DNA of 52,706 nt from Halorubrum aidingense JCM 13560 (GCF_000336995.1 NZ_AOJI01000003.1:1-52706); one strand, 5' to 3'; positions 32,581 to 41,287 are shown, counted from the stretch's first letter. Program-made: numbers and translations. Notes: generated from the letters alone by a model not told the origin.

Positions 32581-33582
32581 ATGGGACACTACTACTTGCG
32601 ACGGACCGCCAGGATGTTCGTCACCGTGTTTCTGGTCGCCAGCCTGTCGTTCGGGCTGATCCGACTGCTCCCCGGCGGCCCGTTCTCGCTGCTTCGGGCG
32701 AACCTCCTCAGACAGGGCGTGCCCGCGTCGGAAGTCGACGCGCGGATCGCGAACTTACAGAACATCAGACCGGACGCACCGCTGTGGGAACAGTACGCCG
32801 ACTACATGCTCGCAGCCGGGCAGGGCGACTTCGGAACGTCGATCGCACTCGGCGAGCCCGTCTCTCGGATCATCGCGCAAGCGGTGCCGTGGACGGTGTT
32901 CATCGTCCTCGTTTCGACGGTCCTGATCTTCGTGTTCGGGATTCTGCTCGGAGCGATTCAGGCGTACTGGGAGGGGTCCCGGTTCGATCAGCTGGTTTCG
33001 GGAGTGTCGGTCACGCTCATGTCGGTGCCGTTCTACGTCGTCGCCGTCCTCGCGCTGTTCGTCTTCGCGTACCAGTTCGGCTGGTTCCCGACGGCCGGAA
33101 CGGTCGGGGTCGGCGTCGAAACGGGCGTGAACATGGCGTTCTTTACCAGTGCGCTCCACCACGCCGCGCTGCCGATCTTCTCGTACACGATCACCGGGAT
33201 CGGCGGCCAGGCGCTCGCGATGCGGGGGAACAGCATTCAGGTGCTGGGCAACGATTACGTCGAGGTCGCCAGGCTTCGGGGCCTCTCGGACAGCCGAATC
33301 GCGACTCGATACGTCGCGAGGAACGCGATTCTCCCCTTATATACCGGATTCCTCCTCCTGTTGGGATTCCGACTCGGCGGGACGGTGATCCTCGAACAGA
33401 TATTCTCGTATCCCGGTCTCGGGTACTACATGTGGTCCGCCCTGGAGTCCAACGACTACCCGCTGATGATGGGGACGTTCCTCGTCATCACCGTCGCGTT
33501 GGTGATCGGAGTCTACATCGCGGATCTCACCTACGGGATGATCGATCCGCGGATCAGTCGAGGTGAGTCGGATGCCTACTGA
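32581..33582 (+). CDS. ABC transporter permease (DppB-like)
   Basis: This 333-residue inner-membrane permease has about six transmembrane segments. The family-specific DYVEVARLRGLSDSRIATRYVARNA stretch forms the EAA coupling loop that contacts the ATPases. The N-terminal segment RTARMFVTVFLVASLSFGLIRLLPGGP is typical of DppB. It follows the binding-protein gene by 50 nt, and its end overlaps the possible GTG start of the next permease. It pairs with the DppC-like protein to form the membrane channel of the importer. Confidence 0.93.
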   Translation: MGHYYLRRTARMFVTVFLVASLSFGLIRLLPGGPFSLLRANLLRQGVPASEVDARIANLQNIRPDAPLWEQYADYMLAAGQGDFGTSIALGEPVSRIIAQAVPWTVFIVLVSTVLIFVFGILLGAIQAYWEGSRFDQLVSGVSVTLMSVPFYVVAVLALFVFAYQFGWFPTAGTVGVGVETGVNMAFFTSALHHAALPIFSYTITGIGGQALAMRGNSIQVLGNDYVEVARLRGLSDSRIATRYVARNAILPLYTGFLLLLGFRLGGTVILEQIFSYPGLGYYMWSALESNDYPLMMGTFLVITVALVIGVYIADLTYGMIDPRISRGESDAY

Positions 33583-34588
33583 GGCCGACGAGAACGAGAA
33601 CGTCAGTTGGCGGAGCGACAGCGGCGTGTCGGCCGACGTGACCCGCTGGGAGCGCGCCGACGAGTTTTTCGAAGAACGGATCCGCAAGCCGGCGATCGTC
33701 GCGTGGGCCGACCGGCGGACCCGTATCGGGCTGTTGATCCTCGGTATCTATCTCGGAATGGCGCTGATCGCCGTCTTCGATCTCTACCGCGCCCCGTCCA
33801 CGAACCAGGCGACACAGCTCGCCGGCCCGTTCCAGAGCTGGGACTACCCGCTCGGCACGACGATGTCCGGCGTCGACCTGCTGTCGTTGATCATCCACTC
33901 CACGCCGGACATCTTGCTGATGATCATCGCGGGAAGCGTGTGGGCGACCGGCGTCGCCGTGCTCGTCGGGACCCTCGCGGGGTACAAAGGCGGTGTCGTC
34001 GATCGCGTCCTGATGTCCATCTCCGACGTGGTCATGGCGATTCCCGGCCTTCCACTGGTGATCATCCTGGCGGTAACGTTCAACCCGAAAAACCCGATCG
34101 TCCTCGGGATCCTGATCAACATCAACTACTGGGCGGGCCTGGGGCGGTCGCTGCGGTCGCAGGTCCTCACGATCCGAGAGGACAGCTACGTCGAGGCGTC
34201 CCGGACGATGGGCGTGAGCACGCCGCGGATCCTGCAGAAAGACATCATCCCGAACCTGATGCCGTACGTCACGGTGAACTTCGTGTTCGCGGCCCGCTAC
34301 GTCGTGTTCGCGTCTATCGGGCTGTTCTTTCTCGGGGTGTTGCCGTACTCGGCACAGAACTGGGGCGTGACGCTGAACTACGCGTACAGCGGCGGTGCCC
34401 TGTTCACGTGGGAGGCCGCTCACTGGCTGATCTTCCCGATGATCGCGATCATGGGGCTCTCGCTGGGGCTGATCCTGCTTGGTCAGGGGATGGACAGGGT
34501 GTTCAACCCCCGCGTCCGGACGCGCCTGGCGGAAAACTCCGAATCGACCAGAACCAAAACCGACGCGGCGATGACGGAGGACCACTAA
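33572..34588 (+). CDS. ABC transporter permease (DppC-like)
   Basis: This 338-residue permease has an EAA loop (EDSYVEASRTMGVSTPRIL) and an N-terminal cytoplasmic extension of about 50 residues before the first membrane helix. ATG 33572 is preferred because a Shine-Dalgarno-like GAGGTGA (33561-33566) lies just upstream. An in-frame GTG at 33563 is the alternative. The gene overlaps the end of the DppB-like gene, consistent with an internal operon gene. It completes the permease heterodimer of the importer. Confidence 0.92.
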   Translation: MPTEADENENVSWRSDSGVSADVTRWERADEFFEERIRKPAIVAWADRRTRIGLLILGIYLGMALIAVFDLYRAPSTNQATQLAGPFQSWDYPLGTTMSGVDLLSLIIHSTPDILLMIIAGSVWATGVAVLVGTLAGYKGGVVDRVLMSISDVVMAIPGLPLVIILAVTFNPKNPIVLGILININYWAGLGRSLRSQVLTIREDSYVEASRTMGVSTPRILQKDIIPNLMPYVTVNFVFAARYVVFASIGLFFLGVLPYSAQNWGVTLNYAYSGGALFTWEAAHWLIFPMIAIMGLSLGLILLGQGMDRVFNPRVRTRLAENSESTRTKTDAAMTEDH

Positions 34589-35671
34589 ATGACGACCACA
34601 TCCGAACGGCTGCATCGCTCGAACGACGCCGTCGAAGATCCGATCTTGGAAGTGAAGAACGCGAGCGTGACGTTCGACGACGGCGAGACGTACGTGCTCG
34701 ACGACGTGACGTTCTCGATCGAGCGCAACGAGATACTCGGCGTGGTCGGCGAGAGCGGGAGCGGGAAGTCGATGCTCGCCTCGGCGCTGCTCGATGCGAT
34801 CCCCGCACCGGGCCACCTCTCGGGCGAGGTGCTCTATCACCCCGATCAGCACACGACCGTCGACATCTTGGAGTTCACCGACGACGAGCTCATGGAGTAC
34901 CGATGGGCGGACGTCTCGATGGTGTTCCAGGGGGCCATGAGTTCGTTCAACCCCACGATGAAAGTCGGCGCGCATTTCCAAGACACGCTCAAGGCACACA
35001 ACGAATCGGTTCCGGACGGGATGGAGTTCGCGCGAGAGATCCTCTCGGACCTGTATCTCGATCCGGAACGGGTCCTCGACTCGTACCCCCACGAGCTCAG
35101 CGGCGGCATGCAACAGCGCGCGCTCATCGCGTTGAGCCTCCTGCTCGAGCCGGAGGTCCTCGTCATGGACGAGCCGACGGCCGCGCTGGACCTGCTGATG
35201 CAGCGATCGATTCTCCTGTTGCTCGAAGACATCAAAGAGAAGTACGACGTGACGATGGTGTTCATCACCCACGACCTACCCCTCGTCGCGTCGCTGGCCG
35301 ATCGGATGGCCGTCATGTACGCCTTCGAACTCATCGAGGCGGGCCCCCGCGATCGGATCATCGGCGAGTCGGCGCACCCGTACACGCGGGCGCTGCTCAA
35401 TTCGACGCCGAACATCGATGCCCCGCTCGAGGAGATGCAGCCGATCCCCGGGAAGAGCCCGGCGCCGGTGAACGTGCCGACGGGCTGTTCGTACGCCGAT
35501 CGGTGCCCGCTGGCGACCGAAACGTGTACGCGAGACGCGCCGTCGTTCGATCAGGTCGAAGACGAGCACACCGTCGCCTGCCACCACTGGCAGCAGGCCC
35601 GAGAGGAGATCGCACTGAGCTTTGCCGGGGGCGACGAGGCCGGGCGGTCGACGGGAGGTGAGCGTCGATGA
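34589..35671 (+). CDS. ABC transporter ATPase (DppD-like)
   Basis: This 360-residue nucleotide-binding subunit has Walker A GESGSGKSM, signature ELSGGMQQR, Walker B VLVMDEPTAALD and switch His in FITHDLP. The C-terminal oligopeptide/dipeptide transporter extension has a CxxxxxCPLATETC cysteine cluster, which in family-5 importers can hold an iron-sulfur cluster. The start abuts the DppC-like stop. It works as a pair with the following ATPase. Confidence 0.94.
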   Translation: MTTTSERLHRSNDAVEDPILEVKNASVTFDDGETYVLDDVTFSIERNEILGVVGESGSGKSMLASALLDAIPAPGHLSGEVLYHPDQHTTVDILEFTDDELMEYRWADVSMVFQGAMSSFNPTMKVGAHFQDTLKAHNESVPDGMEFAREILSDLYLDPERVLDSYPHELSGGMQQRALIALSLLLEPEVLVMDEPTAALDLLMQRSILLLLEDIKEKYDVTMVFITHDLPLVASLADRMAVMYAFELIEAGPRDRIIGESAHPYTRALLNSTPNIDAPLEEMQPIPGKSPAPVNVPTGCSYADRCPLATETCTRDAPSFDQVEDEHTVACHHWQQAREEIALSFAGGDEAGRSTGGERR

Positions 35672-36792
35672 GCCGCGCTCGTGACACCGCCGACGCGGAG
35701 ACCGACGCCGAGCCGTTGATCGCCGCGGAGGACGTGGAGGTGCACTTCGAGAAAGAGCAGGGAATCCTCGAACTGTTCGACGACCCCGACGTCGTCAAAG
35801 CGGTCGACGGTATCTCCGTCGCCATCGAAGAGAACGACGTGCTCGCCCTGGTCGGGGAGAGCGGCTGCGGGAAAACCACGCTCGGGAAGACGATCATCGG
35901 ACTGCAGCAGCCGACCGGTGGGGCGATCAAGTACCGCGGTCGGGACATCTGGGAGACGAAAGCCGGAAACACCGACCTGTCGTTCAAGGACGTCCGGTCG
36001 TCGTTGCAGATCATCCATCAGGACCCGGGGAGCTCGCTGAATCCGAACCGCCGGATCGTCGAGACGCTCGCGGAACCGATCCGGCTGACGCATCCCGACA
36101 TAACGGCCGGTGAGCGTCGAGAACGGATTCACTCGTTGCTGGAGCGTGTCGGGATGACGCCGGCACACGACTTCGCGAGCCGGTACCCCCATCAGCTCAG
36201 CGGGGGTGAGAAACAGCGCGTCGCGCTCGCGCGTGCGCTGTTGATGAACCCCGACGTGATACTGGCCGACGAAGCGATCAGCGCTCTCGACGTCTCCCTG
36301 CGGGTCGAGATGATGGATCTGATGCTCGACCTCCAGTCGGAGTTCAACACGTCGTTCGTCTTCGTGTCACACGACCTCTCTAACGCGCGATACTTCGCGG
36401 AACACGGCGACGGCCGCGTCGGGGTGATGTACCTCGGGAACTTGGTCGAAGTCGGTCCGCCCGAGCGTCTCATCGCGGATCCCCAGCACCCCTACACGGA
36501 GGTGTTACGCTGGGCGACGCCGAACCTCTCGCTGGACGCGACGGAGGCCAGCGACCCGCCGATGCGCAAAATCGACATCCCCGATCCGGTCAACCCGCCG
36601 AGCGGCTGCCGGTTTCACACTCGGTGTCCGGAAGCGAGAGAGACGTGTACACGGCTGCAGCCGGAGCTGGAGGAGTTCAGCGATCTGGAAGCGTCCAGCG
36701 ATCGAGCGGACTCCAGCCGTTCTCACCGGGTCGCGTGTTTCAGATCGGAACCAGACCACCAGTACTGGGAGAGCAGCGCGATCGAGGACTGA
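35668..36792 (+). CDS. ABC transporter ATPase (DppF-like)
   Basis: This 374-residue second nucleotide-binding subunit has Walker A GESGCGKTTL, signature QLSGGEKQRV, Walker B VILADEAISALD and switch His in FVSHDLSN. The C-terminal extension carries CRFHTRCPEARETC. It overlaps the previous ATPase gene by 4 nt (ATGA) and has a Shine-Dalgarno-like GGAGGTGA about 10 nt upstream. It is the last gene of the importer operon. The replacement of the usual EP in Walker B (DEAISALD) is common in DppF-type subunits. Confidence 0.94.
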   Translation: MSRARDTADAETDAEPLIAAEDVEVHFEKEQGILELFDDPDVVKAVDGISVAIEENDVLALVGESGCGKTTLGKTIIGLQQPTGGAIKYRGRDIWETKAGNTDLSFKDVRSSLQIIHQDPGSSLNPNRRIVETLAEPIRLTHPDITAGERRERIHSLLERVGMTPAHDFASRYPHQLSGGEKQRVALARALLMNPDVILADEAISALDVSLRVEMMDLMLDLQSEFNTSFVFVSHDLSNARYFAEHGDGRVGVMYLGNLVEVGPPERLIADPQHPYTEVLRWATPNLSLDATEASDPPMRKIDIPDPVNPPSGCRFHTRCPEARETCTRLQPELEEFSDLEASSDRADSSRSHRVACFRSEPDHQYWESSAIED

Positions 36793-36817
36793 GGCTCCCC
36801 GCCTCAAGCCGGCGTGA

Positions 36818-36867
36818 TCGGGACGAAACGCCCGAAGCCACGGTCGGGACGGAACACCCGAAGCGAC
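36818..36867. repeat. 24-bp imperfect direct repeat
   Basis: Two 24-nt copies (36818-36841 and 36844-36867; cores TCGGGACGAAACGCCCGAAG and TCGGGACGGAACACCCGAAG) lie between the ABC operon and the promoter of the small membrane protein gene. Each contains a CGGG...CCCG inverted repeat. Confidence 0.7.
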
Positions 36868-36906
36868 GATCAGAACGTCTTTATCGACCGATTCTCACAA
36901 CGATCC

Positions 36907-37137
36907 ATGACCCGCAGAAACGCACTCCTCGACGCGATATGCAGCCAACGCGACCAGATACCCCTGATTCTGGCGGTGTGTGCGGTCATGGGGTTGTTGC
37001 TCGTGTTCCCGTTGGTGCTCTTAGAGCGCGGCACGGCCGGATACACCATTGCCGTGATCGACGGCCTCCTCGTGTTGGGGTGTCTCGCGCTCTTCGGGCC
37101 GACGTACTGGTACTGCGTGAAGCGGGAGATGGACTAG
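36907..37137 (+). CDS. small two-helix membrane protein
   Basis: This 76-residue protein has a charged N-terminus (MTRRNALLDAI...RDQIP) and two hydrophobic segments (about residues 18-38 and 43-62), ending in KREMD. No family is recognised. The ATG at 36907 is preferred over an upstream in-frame start because a TATA-like CTTTATC (about 36882) lies about 25 nt before it. The upstream extension covers the direct repeat. Function unknown. Confidence 0.65.
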   Translation: MTRRNALLDAICSQRDQIPLILAVCAVMGLLLVFPLVLLERGTAGYTIAVIDGLLVLGCLALFGPTYWYCVKREMD

Positions 37138-37206
37138 GGAACGCGGGGCGTGAGCGAGATCACGTGTAGCAAGGCTCAACACGACGGGACGCCAATCGAG
37201 CGTCGA

Positions 37207-37956
37207 ATGCCCTCGAACGCCAGCGCCACCGTCCGCCTCGTCCGGAACGCGACCGCCCTCGTCACCGTCGACGACAAGACGTTCCTCGTCGATCCGCTGT
37301 TCGCGGACGCCGGCGCGTTGCCGCCGATTCAGAACACCCCCAACGATCGCCGAAACCCCCTCGTGGCGATGCCCGACGTCGACCTCGCGCACGACGCGGT
37401 CGTCGTCACGCACCGCCACCCCGACCACTTCGACGACGCCGCGAAGGCGGCGCTCGACGCGGACGGTCCCCTGTTCTGTCAGCCCGAGGAGGCGGACGCG
37501 TTCGCCGAGGAGGGGTTCACCGATCTGCGACCCGTGGAAGAGGAGACGACGTTCGACGGCGTGACGATCTCGCGGACGCCGGGCCGTCACGGACACGGCG
37601 AGCTAGCGGCCGAGATGGGACCGGTCTCCGGGTTCGTCTTCGAGGGCGACGAAACGGTCTACGTCGCGGGCGACACGGTCTGGTACGACGCCGTCTCGGA
37701 GACGCTCGATCGATACGATCCGGACCTCGTCGTTCTCAACGGCGGAGCGGCGCGGTTTACCGAGGGCCGCCCGATCACGATGGGGATCGACGACGTGGTG
37801 GCGGTCCGTGACGCGACCGATGCGGTCGTCGCAGTCGTCCACATGGAAGCTATCAATCACTGCTTGCTCACGCGCGCGGAGCTGCGGGCGGCGACGGACG
37901 ACGTCATCGTGCCCGACGATGGCGAGCGGGTGTCGACCGACGGGACGGTGACGTGA
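37207..37956 (+). CDS. metallo-beta-lactamase-fold hydrolase (UlaG-like)
   Basis: This 249-residue protein has the metal-binding HRHPDHFDD motif (HxHxDH) near residue 65, a His in GRHGHGEL and an Asp in VYVAGDTVWYD, as in UlaG-type MBL-fold enzymes and related lactonases. There is no signal peptide. The start at MPSNASATVRLVRNAT is chosen because family members begin with this type of strand. An in-frame GTG at 37150 is the alternative. It is a single gene with no obvious partner. Lactonase or phosphodiesterase activity is possible, but the substrate is unknown. Confidence 0.85.
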   Translation: MPSNASATVRLVRNATALVTVDDKTFLVDPLFADAGALPPIQNTPNDRRNPLVAMPDVDLAHDAVVVTHRHPDHFDDAAKAALDADGPLFCQPEEADAFAEEGFTDLRPVEEETTFDGVTISRTPGRHGHGELAAEMGPVSGFVFEGDETVYVAGDTVWYDAVSETLDRYDPDLVVLNGGAARFTEGRPITMGIDDVVAVRDATDAVVAVVHMEAINHCLLTRAELRAATDDVIVPDDGERVSTDGTVT

Positions 37957-38711
37957 ACCGCCTCGACGCCGGCCGCTGAGAGCGGGATCGTTCGGGTGTC
38001 GATTTCGGCGGGCAGCGAAGGTTCGAAGCCGTAATTATATTTCCGTCGAGTATAGCACTCAACCGTAAGTAATATTAGACATTCAGACATACATAATATA
38101 TTGAATATATAGTGTGTTCGGCTGTCTCAGTGGAGAGTTCGAATTCAGAGAGCGATTTGTGAGCAGTTCACCGATCCCGTAGAGAGAGAACGTGCCGTCA
38201 AGGTGGAGCTTCATCAAAGACACAAAAGTGAGATAACTTGTTGAAATTAACTTTGAATATTCTATATGGAGCATATAGATATACAGAAGCCAATAGTATG
38301 ATCACATCGACAACAATCAGAACCACAGTGAATCACGAACTGCAGTCCAAGGTTATATTGTTAATTGGCTCTCGGTCGATCTCCAGATCCGATCTTTGGA
38401 TCAGTATCCAATCACATATCGGCATATATATCAAAATTATATATTGTGTTTAGAAATGTTGTTTTGAGACGAGGATATGATATTATTGTTGATTTCATAA
38501 CAGGATAAAGTTGCGGTAGGGGTGGTCAGAAAAGATCTGCTATCGAGCTGAGCGAAACCGCTCTTGAACTGCAGTACTGACACACCGAGTCAACGCGTAC
38601 TGCCTGTCGGAGATCTCACCAGACCCCAGGCATCGGACGACCACCCTCGCTCAGATTCGGCGTGAACTCGACGCCGTCGATGGGCGCGTGTGGGAGCAAC
38701 CGCCCTTGGTT
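37957..38711. other. AT-rich gene-free region left of the origin boxes
   Basis: About 750 bp with no supportable gene. 38040-38520 is markedly AT-rich (runs such as ATATTGAATATATAG), unlike the surrounding high-GC genes. It could be part of a replication origin unwinding zone or non-coding plasmid backbone. Confidence 0.5.
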
Positions 38712-38731
38712 ACACATCGATAGAGGGGTGT
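38712..38731 (+). repeat. origin box 1
   Basis: ACACATCGATAGAGGGGTGT, a perfect copy of the 20-bp repeat (ACAC...GTGT ends, G-string near the 3' side), followed by GT. It is the leftmost of four copies on the 3' side of the orc1/cdc6 gene. Confidence 0.85.
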
Positions 38732-38750
38732 GTCTAGGTAACGCTCTCAA

Positions 38751-38770
38751 ACACATCGATAGAGGGGTCT
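38751..38770 (+). repeat. origin box 2 (variant end)
   Basis: ACACATCGATAGAGGGGTCT, differing from the consensus at the penultimate positions. Same orientation as box 1, with a centre-to-centre spacing of 39 bp. Confidence 0.8.
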
Positions 38771-38878
38771 CTCGGAGGATATCGGTTGGCGAAATTAACT
38801 CCGGACCTCCGAGACGGCCTTCCACCGGTAACGATTAAACCCCGAATTAAAGCTTTTTAAGCTCTCTACCTGCTAATC

Positions 38879-38898
38879 ACACATCGATGGAGGGGTGT
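38879..38898 (+). repeat. origin box 3 (one mismatch)
   Basis: ACACATCGATGGAGGGGTGT, with one A-to-G change. The stretch between box 2 and box 3 contains AT-rich GATTAAACCCCGAATTAAAG and TTTTTAA, a possible unwinding element. Confidence 0.8.
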
Positions 38899-38980
38899 CG
38901 GGTGTCCCCAGTCAGCTGAAACAGGTTAGGCGAGAAAAATAACAGAACTACCAATTGTGGACTGATAACAGACTGACTGT

Positions 38981-39000
38981 ACACATCGATAGAGGGGTGT
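38981..39000 (+). repeat. origin box 4
   Basis: A perfect ACACATCGATAGAGGGGTGT copy ending 39 nt before the orc1/cdc6 stop codon. Confidence 0.85.
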
Positions 39001-39039
39001 CTACCAGAGAGTCACACTTCGAGCGGTGGTTCGATCCGG

Positions 39040-40593
39040 CTACGTTTGGTTCCGGATCTGGGCTTTGACGACGGATTGAACCTCGCTCTCGGAGACCATC
39101 TCGATGCGGGAGTCCTCACGGAGCGTTTCGAGGATCGTTTCCGGCCGTTCCCCGAACTGAAACTCGAGAAACATCCCGGAACTGGGGCCGTGGCTCCGTC
39201 GTTCGAAATCGACGAGCGAGTACGTCGTGAGCTCTTTCATCTTGTTGACGTACGTTTCCTGGTGGTACTGATCGGCGTCGATCGCGTCGGTGAGGTACTG
39301 ATACACTCGGTACCCGGTCGTACTCCGAGCCGTCCCGTCGGTCGTTTGTGAAGCGACCGCCGCTGTCGCGTACAGGCAGAGCTTCTTTTGCGTGCTGATC
39401 CCGCGAACCACCTCTAACACCCGGTTCTTCTCGACTTTCGCCTGCGCGGCTCGGACGTGGTCCTCGCGAACGCGGGAATCGCCTTCGCGTTCAGCGAGCT
39501 CGCCGGCGACTCGCATGAGATCGATCGCTTTGCGCGCGTCACCGTGCGTCTGCGCTGCGAACGCCGCCGCAAGCGGGATCACGTCGTCGTCGACGACGTC
39601 GTCGTGGAACGCGTCCTGGCGTCGCCGGAGGATCGCCTGAAGCTGGTTCGCGTCGTAGTCGTCGAAGTGGACGTCTTCCGGAGTGAACGAACTGACCGCG
39701 CGACTCCCGACCGCGTCCATCATCTTCGTGTCGTTCGAAATGGCGACGACCGAGATGTACGCGTTCAGTTCGTCGTTCGCACCGGCTCGCGAGAGCTGGT
39801 ACAGGAGCCGCGAGAACGCGGGGTCCTGTTTATCTCGCCGGCCAACGAGCATGTCTAACTCGTCGAGAACGAACACGACCGAGTCGAAGTGCCGGTTCAC
39901 GATGCGGTAGAGTTCGTCCCACTTCTCTTTGGTCGCGACCCCGTGTTTCGGAACCTGAACCTCGACGCCGGCCTCGTCCGCGGCCTGTTGAGCGAGCTCG
40001 TACACCGCGACGCCGAGCGTGTCCAAGTCCTGGCAATTCACCTCGATAGTGCCGAACCGGATATCACGAGAGTCACAGATGCGACTGATGTTGTTACAAA
40101 CGGCTTTCGTGATGAGGGATTTACCCGTTCCAGACGGTCCGTACAGGAACAGATTCGGCGGCCGGTTGTCCCCGAGTGCAACGCGGAGCATCTTCGTGAC
40201 CTCTTGGAGCTGCGCGTCGCGACCGACGATGCGGTCCTCTTCGACCACATAGTTCGGATCGAGAAGCGATCGGTCGCGGATGAGCCCTTTCTGCTCGTCG
40301 AACTCGAGGAGCATATCCTCGATCGATTGTGAGGAGCTCTCGGCGTCCCCCGCGGACGGCTGGTCGGAGGCGGTCACGTGCGGCGATGCGTCGTCTTGTG
40401 GTGTATTGTCTTGTGATGTATTGTCTTGTGATGTGTTTTGTGATGTGTTTTGTGATGGCTGAGATGATGACTGAGATGATGGCTGAGATGATGTCTCAGA
40501 TTTCGTCGCGCTCGCGAGATCGGTTTGAGCCGTAGTCTCATCCTCCAGAGACTCCGATTCAGCAGAGGAGTCGTCGGAGTCGTCAGTACCCAT
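39040..40593 (-). CDS. orc1/cdc6: Orc1/Cdc6-family replication initiator
   Basis: This 517-residue AAA+ origin-binding protein has Walker A LYGPSGTGKSLITKA, Walker B VVFVLDELDML and sensor-1 SVVAISND, followed by the lid with the sensor-2-like HGDARKAIDLMR and a C-terminal winged helix. The N-terminal 105 or so residues are Ser/Gln/Asp-rich and repetitive (SQ, SQN and QDNTSQ units). This is longer than usual for archaeal Orc1 and probably disordered. A TATA-like box (about 40612-40624) lies about 25 nt before the ATG, so the transcript is probably leaderless. Four 20-bp origin boxes lie on each side of the gene, indicating that it recognises an adjacent origin and initiates replication of this replicon. 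Confidence 0.95.
   Translation of the reverse strand: MGTDDSDDSSAESESLEDETTAQTDLASATKSETSSQPSSQSSSQPSQNTSQNTSQDNTSQDNTPQDDASPHVTASDQPSAGDAESSSQSIEDMLLEFDEQKGLIRDRSLLDPNYVVEEDRIVGRDAQLQEVTKMLRVALGDNRPPNLFLYGPSGTGKSLITKAVCNNISRICDSRDIRFGTIEVNCQDLDTLGVAVYELAQQAADEAGVEVQVPKHGVATKEKWDELYRIVNRHFDSVVFVLDELDMLVGRRDKQDPAFSRLLYQLSRAGANDELNAYISVVAISNDTKMMDAVGSRAVSSFTPEDVHFDDYDANQLQAILRRRQDAFHDDVVDDDVIPLAAAFAAQTHGDARKAIDLMRVAGELAEREGDSRVREDHVRAAQAKVEKNRVLEVVRGISTQKKLCLYATAAVASQTTDGTARSTTGYRVYQYLTDAIDADQYHQETYVNKMKELTTYSLVDFERRSHGPSSGMFLEFQFGERPETILETLREDSRIEMVSESEVQSVVKAQIRNQT
40390..40500. repeat. in-gene short tandem repeats encoding the Orc1 linker
   Basis: Repeated short units (TTGTGATGTATTGTC and TGATGTGTTTTG types, then GAGATGATGGCT units) encode the Gln/Ser/Asn/Asp linker of the Orc1 N-terminus. 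Slippage here would change linker length without breaking the frame when whole codons are gained or lost. Confidence 0.7.
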
Positions 40594-40758
40594 AGAACGA
40601 CAGATACAGGCTGGTATTAAAAAGGTTCCCCACCCCTATCGAAGTGTGATCCCTCGTTTCAGATTCTCGTTCGCTTTTATGAAGCCGATATTAACAACTG
40701 GATCCCAAAAACACGATGACGGCCGGCGATGTGTTAGCCGACTCGAGGTCGAAGACAC

Positions 40759-40778
40759 ACACCCCTCTATCGATGTGT
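40759..40778 (-). repeat. origin box 5
   Basis: The reverse complement of the consensus, ACACCCCTCTATCGATGTGT. It sits 166 nt upstream of the orc1 start, inside an extended repeat shared with box 6 (flanking CACAC and TCGATGT). Confidence 0.85.
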
Positions 40779-40884
40779 TCGATGTCTTTGGTGGGTGGGG
40801 GGTGAGTCGGGTGACTCGGTCGAGTGAATAGCCGGAAGCTGCCGGAGAGCCGCTTAGATCACGCAACGCATCCTCTCGCCCGTT

Positions 40885-40934
40885 TTAGTTTGCTCTTTGT
40901 TCGTTCTTTCTTCTCTCTTCTCTTCTTTTTCTAA
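40885..40934. other. pyrimidine-rich tract, candidate unwinding element
   Basis: About 50 nt made almost entirely of T and C, with the core CTTTCTTCTCTCTTCTCTTC, between two inward-facing-side origin boxes. Such strand-biased, easily melted DNA between initiator sites is typical of an origin unwinding region. This is inferred from position and composition. Confidence 0.45.
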
Positions 40935-40949
40935 CAACAAACAACACAC

Positions 40950-40969
40950 ACACCCCTCTATCGATGTGT
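40950..40969 (-). repeat. origin box 6
   Basis: A perfect reverse-strand copy ACACCCCTCTATCGATGTGT, extended by TCGATGTG, matching the flank of box 5. Confidence 0.85.
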
Positions 40970-41158
40970 TCGATGTGTTTCGACATCGCGGTTTTTGTGG
41001 TCCTGCTAACGACAAAATACCGCACATGTCGTTCGACGCTGTCCGACGCTATTCAGCTCTAATCGCGCGTATCATACGGTTTGATCGGCCGATTTCCACA
41101 ATAGTCGACCGCAAGTTGCCAACTTCCGACCGTTATCCAGTCGATACCTACCGGTCGA

Positions 41159-41178
41159 ACACATCGATAGAGGGGTGT
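41159..41178 (+). repeat. origin box 7
   Basis: A perfect ACACATCGATAGAGGGGTGT preceded by GA and followed by GT. It is in opposite orientation to boxes 5 and 6, enclosing about 190 bp between box 6 and box 7. Confidence 0.85.
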
Positions 41179-41211
41179 GTGTCTCAGGCGAGGTCTGCCG
41201 ATGCGGAGTGA

Positions 41212-41231
41212 ACACATCGATAGAGGGGTGT
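41212..41231 (+). repeat. origin box 8
   Basis: A perfect copy of the 20-bp repeat, 53 bp from box 7 in the same direction, leading into a run of 17-bp degenerate repeats. Confidence 0.85.
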
Positions 41232-41287
41232 CTCATGGAGAAGTGTGTCTCATGGAGCGGAGTGTCGCACGGAGCGGAGTGTCGACT
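41228..41287. repeat. 17-bp-period degenerate tandem repeats
   Basis: GTGTCTCATGGAG occurs at 41228 and 41245 and GGAGCGGAGTGTCG at 41254 and 41271, both with a 17-bp period, so the stretch is a chain of related units after box 8. Further half-related GCTGACTG-CTCGAG units follow to about 41336. They may be iteron-like, but nothing shows binding. Confidence 0.55.

Noticed and set aside
36791..36805. GAGGC/GCCTC hairpin after the ABC operon as a terminator
   Set aside because: A five-base stem with no T-run is weak evidence for archaeal termination.
38616..38825. A 69-codon leftward frame across the left origin boxes
   Set aside because: It translates the origin repeats themselves and has no domain, so it is a by-product of the repeats.
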